From Listeria monocytogenes (lineage in GTDB: Bacteria > Bacillota > Bacilli > Lactobacillales > Listeriaceae): a stretch of DNA of 64,000 nt. Shown here in pieces: positions 19,648 to 29,553 of this stretch (its first letter is position 1; every line of letters starts with the position of its first letter). A model generated the notes under the pieces. It was not told the DNA's origin. It searched no databases and saw only the letters and a list, made by a program, of their open reading frames with translations. The stretch lies in contig NZ_LT906436.1 in NCBI RefSeq assembly GCF_900187225.1, positions 2,605,501 through 2,669,500 of the forward strand, written 5' to 3'. The position numbers and the translations under genes are program-made.

Positions 19648-19911
19648 TTAGATAATTACTGCTTCTTCTACAACTTCTAGTAAACGGAAATGTTTAGTTG
19701 CAGACAATGGACGAGTTTCGGAAATACGAACTACATCGCCAGTTTTTGCAATGTTATTTTCATCATGCGCTTTGAATTTTTTAGAATACTTCACGCGTTT
19801 ACCGTACAAACCATGTTTCTTGTACGTTTCAACAACCACGGTAATTGTTTTATCCATTTTATCGGATACAACACGACCAGTATAAACTTTACGTTGGTTA
19901 CGGTCAGCCAT
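19648..19911 (-). CDS. rpsQ: 30S ribosomal protein S17
   Basis: Early-binding small-subunit protein with an OB fold, 87 residues. It reads [22 protein letters not shown] and [24 protein letters not shown]. The start ATG follows AAGGAGG. Between rpmC and rplN, the end of the S10 segment. Confidence 0.98.
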
Positions 19912-19938
19912 GTATTAAAACCTCCTTACGATTCTTTT

Positions 19939-20130
19939 TTAAGCAAGTTCTCTTTCTCGAACGATTGTTTTCATACGGGCAATTGCTTTACGAACCTCAC
20001 GAATACGTGCGGTGTTTTCTAATTGACCAGTAGCTAATTGAAAGCGCAGGTTGAAGAGCTCTTCTTTCAAAGCTTTTTCTTGATCTTGGATTTCGGTAGT
20101 GGATAAATCACGGATATCATTAGCTTTCAT
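19939..20130 (-). CDS. rpmC: 50S ribosomal protein L29
   Basis: 63-residue helical protein at the exit tunnel. It reads [19 protein letters not shown], then [21 protein letters not shown] use ATG 20130, preceded by GGTGGTGAAGCAA inside the end of rplP, so the genes overlap by 11 bases; the longer in-frame start at 20154 adds eight residues not found in the family. Confidence 0.95.
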
Positions 20131-20554
20131 TTGCTTCACCACCAATTTCTTCACGTTTAACGATCTTAGTTTTGACCGGCAGTTTGTGTGCTGCTAGACG
20201 TAATGCTTCACGCGCTACATCTTCAGGAACACCTGCGATTTCAAACATAATTTTGCCACGTTTGACTGGGCTTACCCAACCTTCCGGAGCACCTTTACCT
20301 TTACCCATCCGAACCCCGATTGGTTTAGAAGTGTAAGATTTATGAGGGAAAATTTTAATCCAAACTTTACCGCCACGTTTCATGTAACGAGTCATTGCGA
20401 TACGAGCTGCTTCGATTTGACGGTTTGTAATCCAAGAAGCTTCAACTGCTTGAAGACCATATTCACCAAATGCAACTTCAGTTCCGCCTTTCGCGCGTCC
20501 ACGCATGTTTCCGCGGAATTCACGACGGTATTTTACACGTTTAGGAACTAACAT
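20120..20554 (-). CDS. rplP: 50S ribosomal protein L16
   Basis: Large-subunit protein at the A site, needed for tRNA binding, 144 residues. [19 protein letters not shown] at the start and [24 protein letters not shown] in the core are diagnostic. It follows rpsC by 2 bases and overlaps rpmC. Confidence 0.98.
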
Positions 20555-20556
20555 TA

Positions 20557-21213
20557 TTATTTTCCTCCTTCCACATTGTTTTTCTTCGTAGGAAGGACTT
20601 CACCGCGGTAGATCCAGACTTTAACGCCTAGTTTACCATAAGTTGTGTCAGCTTCTTCCCATGCGTAGTCGATGTCGGCACGCAATGTATGAAGAGGTAC
20701 TGTTCCTTCGCTATAGTGTTCAGCACGAGCGATATCCGCTCCGCCAAGACGACCAGATACTTGAGTTTTGATACCTTTTGCTCCAGCACGCATAGTACGT
20801 TGGATAGCTTGTTTTTGCGCACGACGGAAAGATACACGACCTTCCAATTGACGAGCGATGTTTTCAGCAACCAATTTTGCGTCTAGGTCAGCACGTTTGA
20901 TTTCTACGATGTTGATATGAACACGTTTTTGAGTAAGTTCGTTTAAGTTTTTGCGTAATGCTTCAACTTCAGAACCACCTTTACCGATAACCATACCAGG
21001 TTTTGCAGTATGAATAGTGATATTCACACGGTTAGCTGCACGTTCGATTTCTACACGAGAAACAGAAGCGTCAGATAGACGTTTTGCAACGTAATCACGG
21101 ATGCGTAAATCTTCATGTAAGAAGTCCGCATAATCTTTTTCCGCGTACCATTTGGAGTCCCAATCACGGATGACACCGATACGCATACCTATTGGATGTA
21201 CTTTTTGACCCAC
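20557..21213 (-). CDS. rpsC: 30S ribosomal protein S3
   Basis: Small-subunit mRNA-entry protein with a KH domain, 218 residues. [23 protein letters not shown] starts it; the KH signature [15 protein letters not shown] is at about residues 84-98 and [21 protein letters not shown] follows. rplV ends 3 bases upstream. Confidence 0.98.
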
Positions 21214-21216
21214 GAA

Positions 21217-21573
21217 TTATCCCTCCTTCACTTCAGATACCACAACTGTAATGTGGCTAGTACGTTTGTTGATTGCACTTGCACGACCTTGTGCACGTGG
21301 ACGGAAACGTTTAAGTGTTGGACCTTCGTCAACAAATGCTTCCTCTACTACAAGGTTGTTAATGTCTAAATCATAGTTATGCTCTGCGTTAGCAATAGCA
21401 GATTTTAATACTTTTTCAATAATTGGGGAAGCCGATCTTGGAGTATACTTCAAGATTGCAATTGCTTCGCCAACTTGCTTGCCTCGAATTAAATCAATGA
21501 CGATTCTAGCTTTGCGAGGAGCAATACGAACCGTTTTGGCAACGGCTTTTGCGCTTGTAACTTCACTTGCCAT
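21217..21573 (-). CDS. rplV: 50S ribosomal protein L22
   Basis: Exit-tunnel protein whose hairpin is a site of macrolide-resistance mutations, 118 residues. It reads [23 protein letters not shown] and ends [24 protein letters not shown], with no insertion or deletion that I can see in the hairpin loop. Between rpsS and rpsC. Confidence 0.97.
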
Positions 21574-21593
21574 TAGGATATCCTCCTCTCAAA

Positions 21594-21872
21594 TTAGCGT
21601 TTAGTTTTTTTATCGTCGCCCGCATGACCGCGGTACGTACGAGTTGGTGCGAATTCGCCCAGTTTGTGTCCTACCATATCTTCTTGAACATAAACAGGAA
21701 CGTGTTTACGTCCATCATATACTGCGATTGTTTGTCCAACAAAAGTTGGGAAAATCGTGGAGCGACGAGACCAAGTTTTAATTACTTGTTTCTTTTCGCT
21801 TTCTGCTGCTGCTTCCACTTTCTTCATCAAGTGGTCATCAACAAAAGGTCCTTTTTTCAAACTACGACCCAT
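21594..21872 (-). CDS. rpsS: 30S ribosomal protein S19
   Basis: Small-subunit head protein, 92 residues, binding 16S rRNA with S13. [18 protein letters not shown] starts it. ATG 21872 follows GGGAGGTTCCGTC; the longer in-frame start at 21914 adds 14 residues foreign to the family. Confidence 0.96.
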   Translation of the reverse strand: MGRSLKKGPFVDDHLMKKVEAAAESEKKQVIKTWSRRSTIFPTFVGQTIAVYDGRKHVPVYVQEDMVGHKLGEFAPTRTYRGHAGDDKKTKR

Positions 21873-21959
21873 GACGGAACCTCCCTTCGCATAGTCAGGA
21901 AGCTGAGAACGCATGTCCTCGCTATCCTGCTACCAATTTTATTCAATCTATTGATCCGA

Positions 21960-22793
21960 TTATTTTTTCTTACGACGACGTACGATAAATTTATCGGAGT
22001 TGTTGTTTTTCTTACGTGTTTTGTATCCAAGAGTTGGTTTACCCCATGGAGACATTGGCGATTTACGGCCGATTGGAGCTTTACCTTCACCACCACCGTG
22101 TGGGTGATCGTTCGGGTTCATTACAGATCCACGAACAGTTGGGCGTTTACCCATCCAACGTGAACGACCTGCTTTACCGATGTTGATAAGTTCGTGTTGT
22201 TCGTTACCAACTTGACCGATTGTAGCACGGCAAGTAGCAAGAATCATGCGAACTTCACCAGAGTTTAAGCGGATTAATACGTATTTACCTTCTTTACCAA
22301 GCACTTGAGCACTTGTTCCAGCAGAACGTACTAATTGTCCACCTTTACCAGGTTTCATTTCGATATTGTGGATAACAGTACCCACTGGAATATCTTTTAA
22401 TTCTAGTGCATTACCGACTTTGATGTCAGCTTCTGCTCCTGAATAAATTGTTTGGCCTACTTCAAGGCCTTTCGCTGCGATGATGTAGCGTTTTTCTCCA
22501 TCAGCATAGTTGATTAGAGCAATATTAGCAGAACGGTTTGGATCGTACTCGATCGTTGCAACGCGTCCAGGAATACCATCTTTGTTACGTTTGAAATCAA
22601 TCACGCGGTATTGGCGTTTATGGCCACCGCCGTGATGACGAACAGTTAACTTACCTTGGTTATTGCGTCCGGCTTTCTTTTTAAGAGGACGTAGTAAAGA
22701 TTTTTCTGGAGTACTTGTAGTAATCTCAGCGAAATCAGAACTAGTCATGTGCCGGCGCCCGTTAGTGGTAGGTTTATACTTTTTGATCGCCAT
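21960..22793 (-). CDS. rplB: 50S ribosomal protein L2
   Basis: Large-subunit protein close to the peptidyl transferase centre and required for subunit joining, 277 residues. [17 protein letters not shown] starts it, and the C-terminal [22 protein letters not shown] contains the conserved histidine region. GGAGGGG precedes the start. Between rplW and rpsS. Confidence 0.98.
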   Translation of the reverse strand: MAIKKYKPTTNGRRHMTSSDFAEITTSTPEKSLLRPLKKKAGRNNQGKLTVRHHGGGHKRQYRVIDFKRNKDGIPGRVATIEYDPNRSANIALINYADGEKRYIIAAKGLEVGQTIYSGAEADIKVGNALELKDIPVGTVIHNIEMKPGKGGQLVRSAGTSAQVLGKEGKYVLIRLNSGEVRMILATCRATIGQVGNEQHELINIGKAGRSRWMGKRPTVRGSVMNPNDHPHGGGEGKAPIGRKSPMSPWGKPTLGYKTRKKNNNSDKFIVRRRKKK

Positions 22794-22833
22794 TGTTTCC
22801 CCTCCTCGTTAGATTTATTTAAAGTTAGTCGAA

Positions 22834-23118
22834 TTATACTTCAAAGAATTGAATTTCTTTGCTGTCAGCTGTAACAGTAACAATCGCTTTACGGCGTTTG
22901 TTAGTGTAACCTGCATAACGGCCCATACGTTTAAGTTTGCCTTTGTAATTCATTACGTTTACTTTAGCAACTTTTACGTCGAAAATTTCTTCAACTGCGT
23001 ATTTTACTTGCGTTTTAGTTGCGCGAGTATCTACTTCAAATGTATATTTCTTATCGTCGAGAATGCTTGTAGATTCTTCAGTTACAACTGGGCGCTTAAT
23101 GATGTCGCGTGCATCCAT
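22834..23118 (-). CDS. rplW: 50S ribosomal protein L23
   Basis: Exit-tunnel rim protein that docks trigger factor and SRP, 94 residues. It reads [23 protein letters not shown] and later [26 protein letters not shown]. Its ATG overlaps the rplD stop by one base, a sign of translational coupling. Confidence 0.97.
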   Translation of the reverse strand: MDARDIIKRPVVTEESTSILDDKKYTFEVDTRATKTQVKYAVEEIFDVKVAKVNVMNYKGKLKRMGRYAGYTNKRRKAIVTVTADSKEIQFFEV

Positions 23119-23741
23119 TATGCGAGCACCTCCTCTACTTTTTCGACAGCTGCTTTAGTGATAATTAATTTATCATGTTTAGCAACTTCTAGTACTGAGA
23201 TACTTTCAGCCGGAATAACTGTAATGCCTTGTAAGTTGCGTGCAGATAATTCTACATTTTCACTTTCACCAGCAACTACGATTAGTGCCTTAGTATCTAC
23301 AGAGATATTTTTAAGAAAAGCCGCAAATTCTTTTGTTTTAGGTGCATCGAAAGTCAAACCTTCAAGTACAACTAATTTTTCTTCATTTACTTTAGAAGAA
23401 AGAATTGATTTAATCGCTAAACGACGAACTTTCTTAGGTAATTTGTAAGCATATGAACGAGGTGTTGGGCCGAATACGACACCACCGCCACGCCATTGCG
23501 GGGAACGGATTGAACCTTGACGGGCACGACCTGTACCTTTTTGACGCCATGGTTTACGTCCGCCACCACGTACTTCTGAACGATTTTTTACTTTGTGAGT
23601 CCCTTGACGTAGGGATGCACGTTGGCTCAAAATCACATCAACAACAACTTTTTCATTTGGTTCGATACCGAAAACAGTGTCGTTTAAAGTAATTTCGCCA
23701 GCGTTTGTTCCATCTTGTTTAAGTAAGCTTAATTTTGGCAT
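23118..23741 (-). CDS. rplD: 50S ribosomal protein L4
   Basis: Large-subunit protein lining the exit tunnel, 207 residues. The tunnel extension [36 protein letters not shown] is present and looks unaltered. In E. coli L4 represses the S10 operon; in Bacillus that mode is not used. Between rplC and rplW. Confidence 0.98.
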   Translation of the reverse strand: MPKLSLLKQDGTNAGEITLNDTVFGIEPNEKVVVDVILSQRASLRQGTHKVKNRSEVRGGGRKPWRQKGTGRARQGSIRSPQWRGGGVVFGPTPRSYAYKLPKKVRRLAIKSILSSKVNEEKLVVLEGLTFDAPKTKEFAAFLKNISVDTKALIVVAGESENVELSARNLQGITVIPAESISVLEVAKHDKLIITKAAVEKVEEVLA

Positions 23742-23766
23742 TCGTTAGTCCTCCTTTCCAAATGAA

Positions 23767-24396
23767 TTATTTTGCTTTAGTAGCAGTTTTAATTTGAACT
23801 AATGCTTTTTTAGCGCCTGGAACGTTACCTTTTACTAAAAGAACGTTCTTTTCAACGTCTACTTTAACGATTTCGAGGTTTTGGATAGTGATTTGTTCTC
23901 CACCCATACGACCTGGAAGTAGTTTATTTTTGAAAACACGGTTAGGTGCTACTGGACCCATTGAACCTGGGCGACGATGGTAACGGGAACCGTGGGCCAT
24001 AGGGCCGCGTGATTGTCCGTGGCGTTTAATAACACCTTGGAATCCTTTACCTTTCGATACGCCTGTCGCGTCGATGATGTCACCTTCTGCGAATACATCT
24101 ACTTTTACTTCTGCACCAATCTCATACTCGTCTAAGTTTACATCGCGGAATTCGCGAATGAAGCGCTTAGGAGTAGTATTGGCTTTTGCTACATGACCTT
24201 GTTCGGGTTTGTTTGACAAAATTGCTCTCTTATCTTCGAAACCGATTTGTACAGCTTCATAGCCGTCAGTTTCAACAGTTTTCTTTTGAAGTACCACGTT
24301 TTGTGCTGCTTCGATTACTGTTACTGGAATAAGTTCGCCGTTTTCAGTGAAAACTTGTGTCATCCCTACTTTTCTACCTAAGATTCCTTTGGTCAT
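23767..24396 (-). CDS. rplC: 50S ribosomal protein L3
   Basis: Assembly-initiating large-subunit protein reaching the peptidyl transferase centre, 209 residues. [27 protein letters not shown] and the loop [20 protein letters not shown] are diagnostic. AGGAGGTGTGAC precedes the start. Second gene of the S10 segment. Confidence 0.98.
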   Translation of the reverse strand: MTKGILGRKVGMTQVFTENGELIPVTVIEAAQNVVLQKKTVETDGYEAVQIGFEDKRAILSNKPEQGHVAKANTTPKRFIREFRDVNLDEYEIGAEVKVDVFAEGDIIDATGVSKGKGFQGVIKRHGQSRGPMAHGSRYHRRPGSMGPVAPNRVFKNKLLPGRMGGEQITIQNLEIVKVDVEKNVLLVKGNVPGAKKALVQIKTATKAK

Positions 24397-24430
24397 GAGT
24401 CACACCTCCTGTTAATTTAATATATTCTTA

Positions 24431-24919
<489 letters not shown>

Positions 24920-24925
24920 TTATCT

Positions 24926-24954
24926 ATTATACACGGGTTAGGGGTAGTAATCAA
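24926..24954 (-). promoter_or_regulatory. S10 superoperon promoter
   Basis: On the minus strand TTGATT (24949-24954) and TATAAT (24926-24931) are 17 bases apart. Predicted start near 24919. Confidence 0.8.
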
Positions 24955-25071
24955 CCGCTTTTTGAAAAAAGTTTTAAGTTATTTTCATAGAATCTTTTAT
25001 ATAGAAGATTCTCGGTTCCGCTTTGCGTATAAACCGCATGATAAAGCTGTTTTTCAAATTTCGCCAAAAAG

Positions 25072-25099
25072 AAAAAACATCCGTTAATATCGAATGTTT
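25072..25099 (-). terminator. Terminator after fmnA
   Basis: On the minus strand AAACATTCG pairs with CGGATGTTT and is followed by a T tract. It directly abuts the fmnA stop codon and separates the electron-transfer genes from the S10 promoter. Confidence 0.8.
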
Positions 25100-25900
25100 T
25101 TAAGATGTTCTTAGTATTACGAGTCCTGCGGTTAAAAGTATCATTACGCATGCCGCAATCAAATCTCCAAGATGCCAATGCAATATTCGGAATCGCGTGC
25201 GCCCTTCGCCTCCTTGATACCCTCTTGCTTCCATTGCATCCGCTAATTCTTCCGCTCGGTTAAACGAACTAACAAATAACGGAATAAAAATCGGGACAAC
25301 AACTTTCATTTGTTCAAAAAGATTGCCTTCACCAAAATCCACTCCACGAGCTCGCTGCGCTTTCATGATTTTATCCGTTTCTCCCATGAGCGTTGGAATA
25401 AAACGAAGCGCCACCGAAATCATTAACGCAATGTCGTTCACTGGCACTTTGAGCACTGCAAATGGACGAAGGATGTAAGCAATTGCGTCTGTCAGGTTCA
25501 TAGGCGTCGTTGTGAGCGTGATAACGGTCGACATCATGATAATTAAGACAAAGCGCAAAAACACAAATACGCCGTTCAAAAGCCCAAATGAAGAGATTGT
25601 AAATGGACCCCAATCAAAATAAATCGTTCCGCCACTCGCAAATAGTATTTGCATTACTACTGTAAATAAAATTAGCCAAATAAGTGGTTTTACACCTTTT
25701 ATAAACACTTTTAACTTGATACCTGTCATTTGAATGACCATGAGTGTGAACAAAACCATTAAGGCGTATGTCCACCAGTTATTCGCTAAAAATAAAATAC
25801 CGATATAATAAAAACCTGCTAAAAGTTTCGTTCGCGCATCCAAACCATGAATCAAGGACTCCCCTGGAACAAAACGACCTAATATTAGTTTTTCTATCAT
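25100..25900 (-). CDS. fmnA: EcfT-like transmembrane subunit for flavin export (FmnA)
   Basis: Membrane coupling subunit related to EcfT. Published work on L. monocytogenes extracellular electron transfer assigns FmnA, together with the S-component-like EetB, to export of flavin from the cytosol for FmnB. 266 residues with several membrane segments. The coupling motifs KAQRARGVDF and MEARGYQGGEG match EcfT at 4737-5534 almost exactly, so the same ATPases can plausibly drive both. It is 19 bases after dmkA and is the last gene of its run, closed by a terminator. Symbol is from memory of the literature. Confidence 0.9.
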   Translation of the reverse strand: MIEKLILGRFVPGESLIHGLDARTKLLAGFYYIGILFLANNWWTYALMVLFTLMVIQMTGIKLKVFIKGVKPLIWLILFTVVMQILFASGGTIYFDWGPFTISSFGLLNGVFVFLRFVLIIMMSTVITLTTTPMNLTDAIAYILRPFAVLKVPVNDIALMISVALRFIPTLMGETDKIMKAQRARGVDFGEGNLFEQMKVVVPIFIPLFVSSFNRAEELADAMEARGYQGGEGRTRFRILHWHLGDLIAACVMILLTAGLVILRTS

Positions 25901-25919
25901 TCAAAGAAGCCCCCTTTTC

Positions 25920-26879
25920 TCATGTCAATTGTTGAAGCGCTACACTCACTGCCATTAAAATCGTCAACGTCGCATTAATTAATACGAAATTACGAATACC
26001 GATGACAAATGTTTTTGACTTCACTTGCTCTTTATTGAATTTCACTAAATTACGATACACTGGATAAATTGTTATAAGAGATAGTAGCATGATTGGATGC
26101 AAGAAGTTTATAGCCACTGAAATAATCACTGCTAAAAACGAAGCATAGTACAGAGCATTAAATAATACGACGCCCATTTTTCTTCCTATATAGTATGGAA
26201 GTGTATAACGGTGATTCCTAATATCTTCATCTAAATCACAAAGATTATTTGCGAGCATGATATTAGCAATCGTGAAAATACATGGTAAGGATACCACACC
26301 TATCCGGATGATTTCTATTAGATTGAACTGAATCGTCACCATTTCTCCTTGCCAAAGTAAATTCGCAATTCCTGCATCGTAGGCATTTACATATACAGCT
26401 AAGAAGAAAATCCCAAACCCCATCGTTACGCCTGAAAAAATTTCACCTAACGGCATACGAGAAAGCGGCACAGGACCAAACGTATATAAGATACCTATAC
26501 AAAAGCATACAAATCCAATTAAAAGTACTAAAAGATCTGTCCGAAAAACTAACCAAACACCTAATCCCGTTGCAATGAAAAACATCAGGAAAATAGTAAT
26601 AATAACTGTACGTACCGGAATTTGCTCTTGTCCGATTACGTTACTGGTAGTTCGGTAATCGTAGTCATGATTATCTGTTGCTTTGCGATAATCCATATAG
26701 TTATTAATCGCCGTTGTTGTTAAATCAAATATGAGCATAGATCCGAAAAAAATCAACGTATTAATGGGTTTGAACATATCATATTGATACACAACGAATA
26801 GCGTTCCTAACATGAATGGAAAAACACTAGCAATCTTTGTTTGGATTTCAACCAACTTCAGAAACGATGGTATTGACAT
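25920..26879 (-). CDS. dmkA: UbiA-family prenyltransferase, demethylmenaquinone synthesis (DmkA)
   Basis: Membrane prenyltransferase of the MenA/UbiA family, 319 residues with about eight to nine hydrophobic segments. It should attach a polyprenyl chain to 1,4-dihydroxy-2-naphthoate, making the separate demethylmenaquinone pool used by Ndh2. The two Asp-rich motifs are visible: NNYMDYRKATDNHDYD at about residue 59 and NLCDLDEDIRNHRYTLP near residue 212. It lies between fmnB and fmnA; the housekeeping menA must be elsewhere. A hairpin in the gap to fmnB may adjust relative expression. Confidence 0.92.
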   Translation of the reverse strand: MSIPSFLKLVEIQTKIASVFPFMLGTLFVVYQYDMFKPINTLIFFGSMLIFDLTTTAINNYMDYRKATDNHDYDYRTTSNVIGQEQIPVRTVIITIFLMFFIATGLGVWLVFRTDLLVLLIGFVCFCIGILYTFGPVPLSRMPLGEIFSGVTMGFGIFFLAVYVNAYDAGIANLLWQGEMVTIQFNLIEIIRIGVVSLPCIFTIANIMLANNLCDLDEDIRNHRYTLPYYIGRKMGVVLFNALYYASFLAVIISVAINFLHPIMLLSLITIYPVYRNLVKFNKEQVKSKTFVIGIRNFVLINATLTILMAVSVALQQLT

Positions 26880-26910
26880 ATCCCCTTTTTAGCCCCTTTT
26901 CTAGTTTATT

Positions 26911-26941
26911 GTGAGCAGAATCCAGACCGGATTTTGCTCAC
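26911..26941 (-). other. Intercistronic hairpin between fmnB and dmkA
   Basis: GTGAGCA-AATCC and GGATT-TGCTCAC form a long stem with a four-base loop. On the minus strand no T tract follows, so it looks more like a processing or stabilising hairpin than a terminator. Confidence 0.5.
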
Positions 26942-26960
26942 TTTCTTCTATAATAATAGT

Positions 26961-28055
26961 TTATTTTTTTAGCGTGTCCATCTGGAAGTCTTTATCCGTT
27001 AATTCGAATTGACCTTTTAAGCCAGATGTTTCGTATACTTTTTTCTCTTTGCTTATAAAAATGGCATCTACACCTTCGAATTGTTCAATGTAGTCCATTC
27101 CACCTTTAATCCCTTTGGAGAAAGTAGCGGTTGATAAGCCATCACCGTCAATTGATTTTTTAGATACAATCGAAACTCCAGCGATATCATTGTCAAACGG
27201 ATATCCTGTTTTCGGGTCTAAGATGTGATGATATGTTTTACCATCCACTTCAAGGTAACGTTCATAAATACCAGAAGTTACGATAGACATATTAGATTCA
27301 GGAAGTTTCCCAATAACACTTCCACGAGGAGAAAACGGATCTTGAATTCCGACATTCCATTTGTTGCCATTTGGGTTGTTGCCTTGAACATAAATGTTTC
27401 CACCTAAATCTATGATAGAGGTTGTTACTTTATTTTCTTTGAATACCTTTAAAGTTTCGTCAGTAATGAAGCCTTTAGCAATTGCCCCTAAATCTAGTTC
27501 CATACCTTCTTTTTCCAAGTAGACTGTTTGGTCTTTATCATTCATTTTAACGTCTTTGTAATTAATTAATGGTAACACTGCGTCAATTTCTGCTTGAGAA
27601 GGCTTGCGCGCATCAGAAAAACCGATGTGCCATAGAGATGTTAACGGCCCAATAGTAATATCGAAGCTACCTCCAGAGTTTTCGGAGTATTTAAGCCCTT
27701 CTTGAATTAAGTAGTATACGTCTTCAGATACTTTCACTGGCTTTTTGCCGGCTTGTTCGTTGATTTTATCAACTTCGGACGTTTTTTCCGAATCACTTGT
27801 GGTAATCTTGGCAGCTAGATCTTTGATTCGATCGAAGCCTTTATCAAGCACGTCTTCTTTGCCTTTGTCATAAATTTTAAGCGTTACAACCGTGCCCATT
27901 AGAAAGTCTGTTTTGGAGTATGGTTGATCCATTAGTTTTTTTGAATCACTTGGTTCACTCTTTGTTTCTTTACTAGAATTTCCACACGCTGATACAACAA
28001 GCGCCAATATGATAACTGAAATTATTATTTTCCATTTCTTCATTAGCTTTTTCAC
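26961..28055 (-). CDS. fmnB: FAD:protein FMN transferase, lipoprotein (ApbE family)
   Basis: Transfers FMN from FAD to a threonine of exported proteins, here most likely PplA. 364 residues. A lipoprotein signal peptide ends in LVVSAC with Cys24, so it is anchored outside the membrane. ApbE features follow: FLMGTVVTLKIYD, DLGAIAKGFITDE, IDLGGNIYVQG, HHILDPKTGYP and DGDGLSTATFSKG (metal and substrate site). It is transcribed after pplA, whose terminator lies between, and precedes dmkA. Only a weak -10 (TATAGT) was seen upstream. Confidence 0.94.
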   Translation of the reverse strand: MKKLMKKWKIIISVIILALVVSACGNSSKETKSEPSDSKKLMDQPYSKTDFLMGTVVTLKIYDKGKEDVLDKGFDRIKDLAAKITTSDSEKTSEVDKINEQAGKKPVKVSEDVYYLIQEGLKYSENSGGSFDITIGPLTSLWHIGFSDARKPSQAEIDAVLPLINYKDVKMNDKDQTVYLEKEGMELDLGAIAKGFITDETLKVFKENKVTTSIIDLGGNIYVQGNNPNGNKWNVGIQDPFSPRGSVIGKLPESNMSIVTSGIYERYLEVDGKTYHHILDPKTGYPFDNDIAGVSIVSKKSIDGDGLSTATFSKGIKGGMDYIEQFEGVDAIFISKEKKVYETSGLKGQFELTDKDFQMDTLKK

Positions 28056-28147
28056 CTTTCTAAATCCGTGATCTTTACTTGAATAACTATAGCGTAAAAA
28101 AAGGAATAAATCTACAGTAAAAAGGCTTAATTCCTCTGTTTTTCGAT

Positions 28148-28184
28148 AAAAAAATCGGCTAGCCCTAGAAATTAGGGCCAGCCG
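28148..28184 (-). terminator. Strong terminator of pplA
   Basis: On the minus strand CGGCTgGCCCTA pairs with TAGGGCtAGCCG and is followed by seven T residues. It should make most pplA transcripts monocistronic. Confidence 0.92.
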
Positions 28185-28206
28185 TTTTGTACATAAATTG
28201 TGCTAA

Positions 28207-29106
28207 TTATTCAGCTTCTACTAGGTTGTACACTTTAATTGTGTCAGTGTTACCATTTTGTGCAGCATTTTGAAGTTGAGCTGCGTAGATTTTGAATTGG
28301 TTAGAAGAGTTAGTAGCACCAGAAACAGTGTCTACTGCAGCAACGTCTTGTTTTTCAACAAGAGATTTGTTAAGTGCTGGGATGTATTCTTTTGGACCAG
28401 TACCAGATTTAGCTTTCATGTTTTTCTCGTAGTCAGCATCGTCTGATTTAAGTTTGCCGTCTTTGTCAACATAGTTGTAGTCAGATTTAGTGATTTTGCC
28501 ATCTTTAACGTCCATGCTGAACACTACACGGTAACCATGTGCGTAATTTTGTTCTTCAAGTTTATAAGTTCCATCTTCCATTTTAGCTAAGTTGTTGATG
28601 GAAATTGTAGTTGTATCAGCTTTTTGAGCTGCTTGGATTAATTGGTTAGCATAGTTGATGAAAGCGTCAGAAGAATGAGTTGCTCCTGAAACTACTTCTA
28701 CAGATGCTGCAGATTGATTTTTAACTAAAGAATCGCTTAATTGTTTCAAGTATTCTTGAGGACCAGTTCCTACTTTATCTTTCATTGCTTTTTCGTAGTC
28801 TGCATCTTCAGATTTTAATTTGCCATCTTTGTTTTTGTAATCGTAGTTAGCTTTTGTAATTTTACCATCTTTAACTTCGATTGACATGAAACCTTTCCAG
28901 CCTTTGTCGTCGAAATTCTTTTCTTCTAATTTGTAAGTACCATCAGTCATAGTACCATCAGTTTTAGCTGTTTTCTTTGTTTCTGTTTGTTTTGTGTCTG
29001 TGCTCTTCTTGTCCTTGCTGCTGTCGTCACTGCTACCGCAACCTACTAGTAATAAACTTGAAGCCATTACTACGGTAATACCCATTGCTACTTTTTTCAA
29101 TTTCAT
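28207..29106 (-). CDS. pplA: Flavinylated surface lipoprotein PplA
   Basis: Membrane-anchored electron carrier that passes electrons to extracellular acceptors such as ferric iron. 299 residues: lipoprotein signal with LLLVGC (Cys23), a Lys/Thr-rich linker to about residue 50, then two tandem FMN-binding domains. Each ends in a flavinylation motif, SGATHSS (Thr143) and SGATNSS (Thr265), and the repeats share DGTYKLEE, VKDGKITK and DADYEK segments, so they arose by duplication. The signal peptide of this protein is reported to be released as the PplA peptide pheromone. Own promoter, a cre-like site and a strong terminator. Confidence 0.95.
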   Translation of the reverse strand: MKLKKVAMGITVVMASSLLLVGCGSSDDSSKDKKSTDTKQTETKKTAKTDGTMTDGTYKLEEKNFDDKGWKGFMSIEVKDGKITKANYDYKNKDGKLKSEDADYEKAMKDKVGTGPQEYLKQLSDSLVKNQSAASVEVVSGATHSSDAFINYANQLIQAAQKADTTTISINNLAKMEDGTYKLEEQNYAHGYRVVFSMDVKDGKITKSDYNYVDKDGKLKSDDADYEKNMKAKSGTGPKEYIPALNKSLVEKQDVAAVDTVSGATNSSNQFKIYAAQLQNAAQNGNTDTIKVYNLVEAE

Positions 29107-29176
29107 GTTTTGCTCCCACCTTTTGTTTTATTGATTAACTTTGTTTGTGATTTCGTGAACACAAACCGATAGTCTG

Positions 29177-29190
29177 CGAAAGCGATATCA
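29177..29190 (-). promoter_or_regulatory. cre-like site at pplA
   Basis: CGAAAGCGATATCA matches the CcpA consensus TGWNANCGNTNWCA at all but the first base. It sits about 8-21 bases downstream of the predicted pplA start, a position where CcpA can block transcription. Inference. Confidence 0.45.
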
Positions 29191-29204
29191 CTTTTACAAT
29201 ACAA

Positions 29205-29233
29205 ATGATACCATCAGCGCCCGGTTTTGTCTA
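29205..29233 (-). promoter_or_regulatory. pplA promoter
   Basis: On the minus strand TAGACA (29228-29233) and TATCAT (29205-29210) are 17 bases apart. Predicted start near 29198, leader about 90 bases. Confidence 0.65.
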
Positions 29234-29336
29234 CTGTAATTCTAAAGACATAATTCATCTAATTTTCAAAATAATGACTATTGATATACAAAAGATGGCT
29301 TAAACCAACCTTTTCTAGCAAAATAGCAAACAAAAA

Positions 29337-29359
29337 TGTCTAACATCCTATGTTAAACA
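29337..29359. promoter_or_regulatory. Palindrome upstream of ndh2
   Basis: TAACAT-cct-ATGTTA is a perfect 6-base inverted repeat, extended outward by TGT...ACA. It resembles a dimeric repressor operator, but I cannot match it to a named regulator. Confidence 0.4.
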
Positions 29360-29480
29360 AGGACTTTTAGCCTGCTTAATTATGTAACATTTGCACAAAG
29401 TCCTATTTTTCAAATTTAGATTAGAATTGTTCTTTACTATCTAGACATTAGTAGGAGGTTTCTGTTAAACTATGATAGGT

Positions 29481-29486
29481 TATAAT
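29481..29486 (+). promoter_or_regulatory. Candidate -10 element for ndh2
   Basis: TATAAT in GGTTATAATAATAC, 68 bases before the ATG. The -35 region is poor, so this promoter may need an activator or the assignment may be wrong. Confidence 0.4.
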
Positions 29487-29553
29487 AATACTGTGGGGAA
29501 TTTTGGACTCATTTTATTTTTGTGAATAAACTTACAAGGAGTTGAGGAAGCAT

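Larger units (their letters stand above)
29107..29553. other. pplA-ndh2 divergent control region
   Basis: 447 bases without a gene. It contains the pplA promoter (29205-29233), a cre-like site (29177-29190), an imperfect palindrome (29337-29359) and an inverted repeat with a 29-base loop (AGGACTTT at 29360-29367, AAAGTCCT at 29397-29404, then TATTTTTC). A TATAAT before ndh2 lies at 29481-29486. No small ORF with a good ribosome binding site was seen. Confidence 0.65.

Noticed and set aside
21567-22163. 198-codon plus-strand frame opposite rpsS and rplB
   Set aside because: Shadow of highly biased ribosomal codons; hydrophobic-aromatic composition typical of reverse-strand reading.
22849-23448. 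199-codon plus-strand frame opposite rplW and rplD
   Set aside because: Antisense shadow with no start signal.
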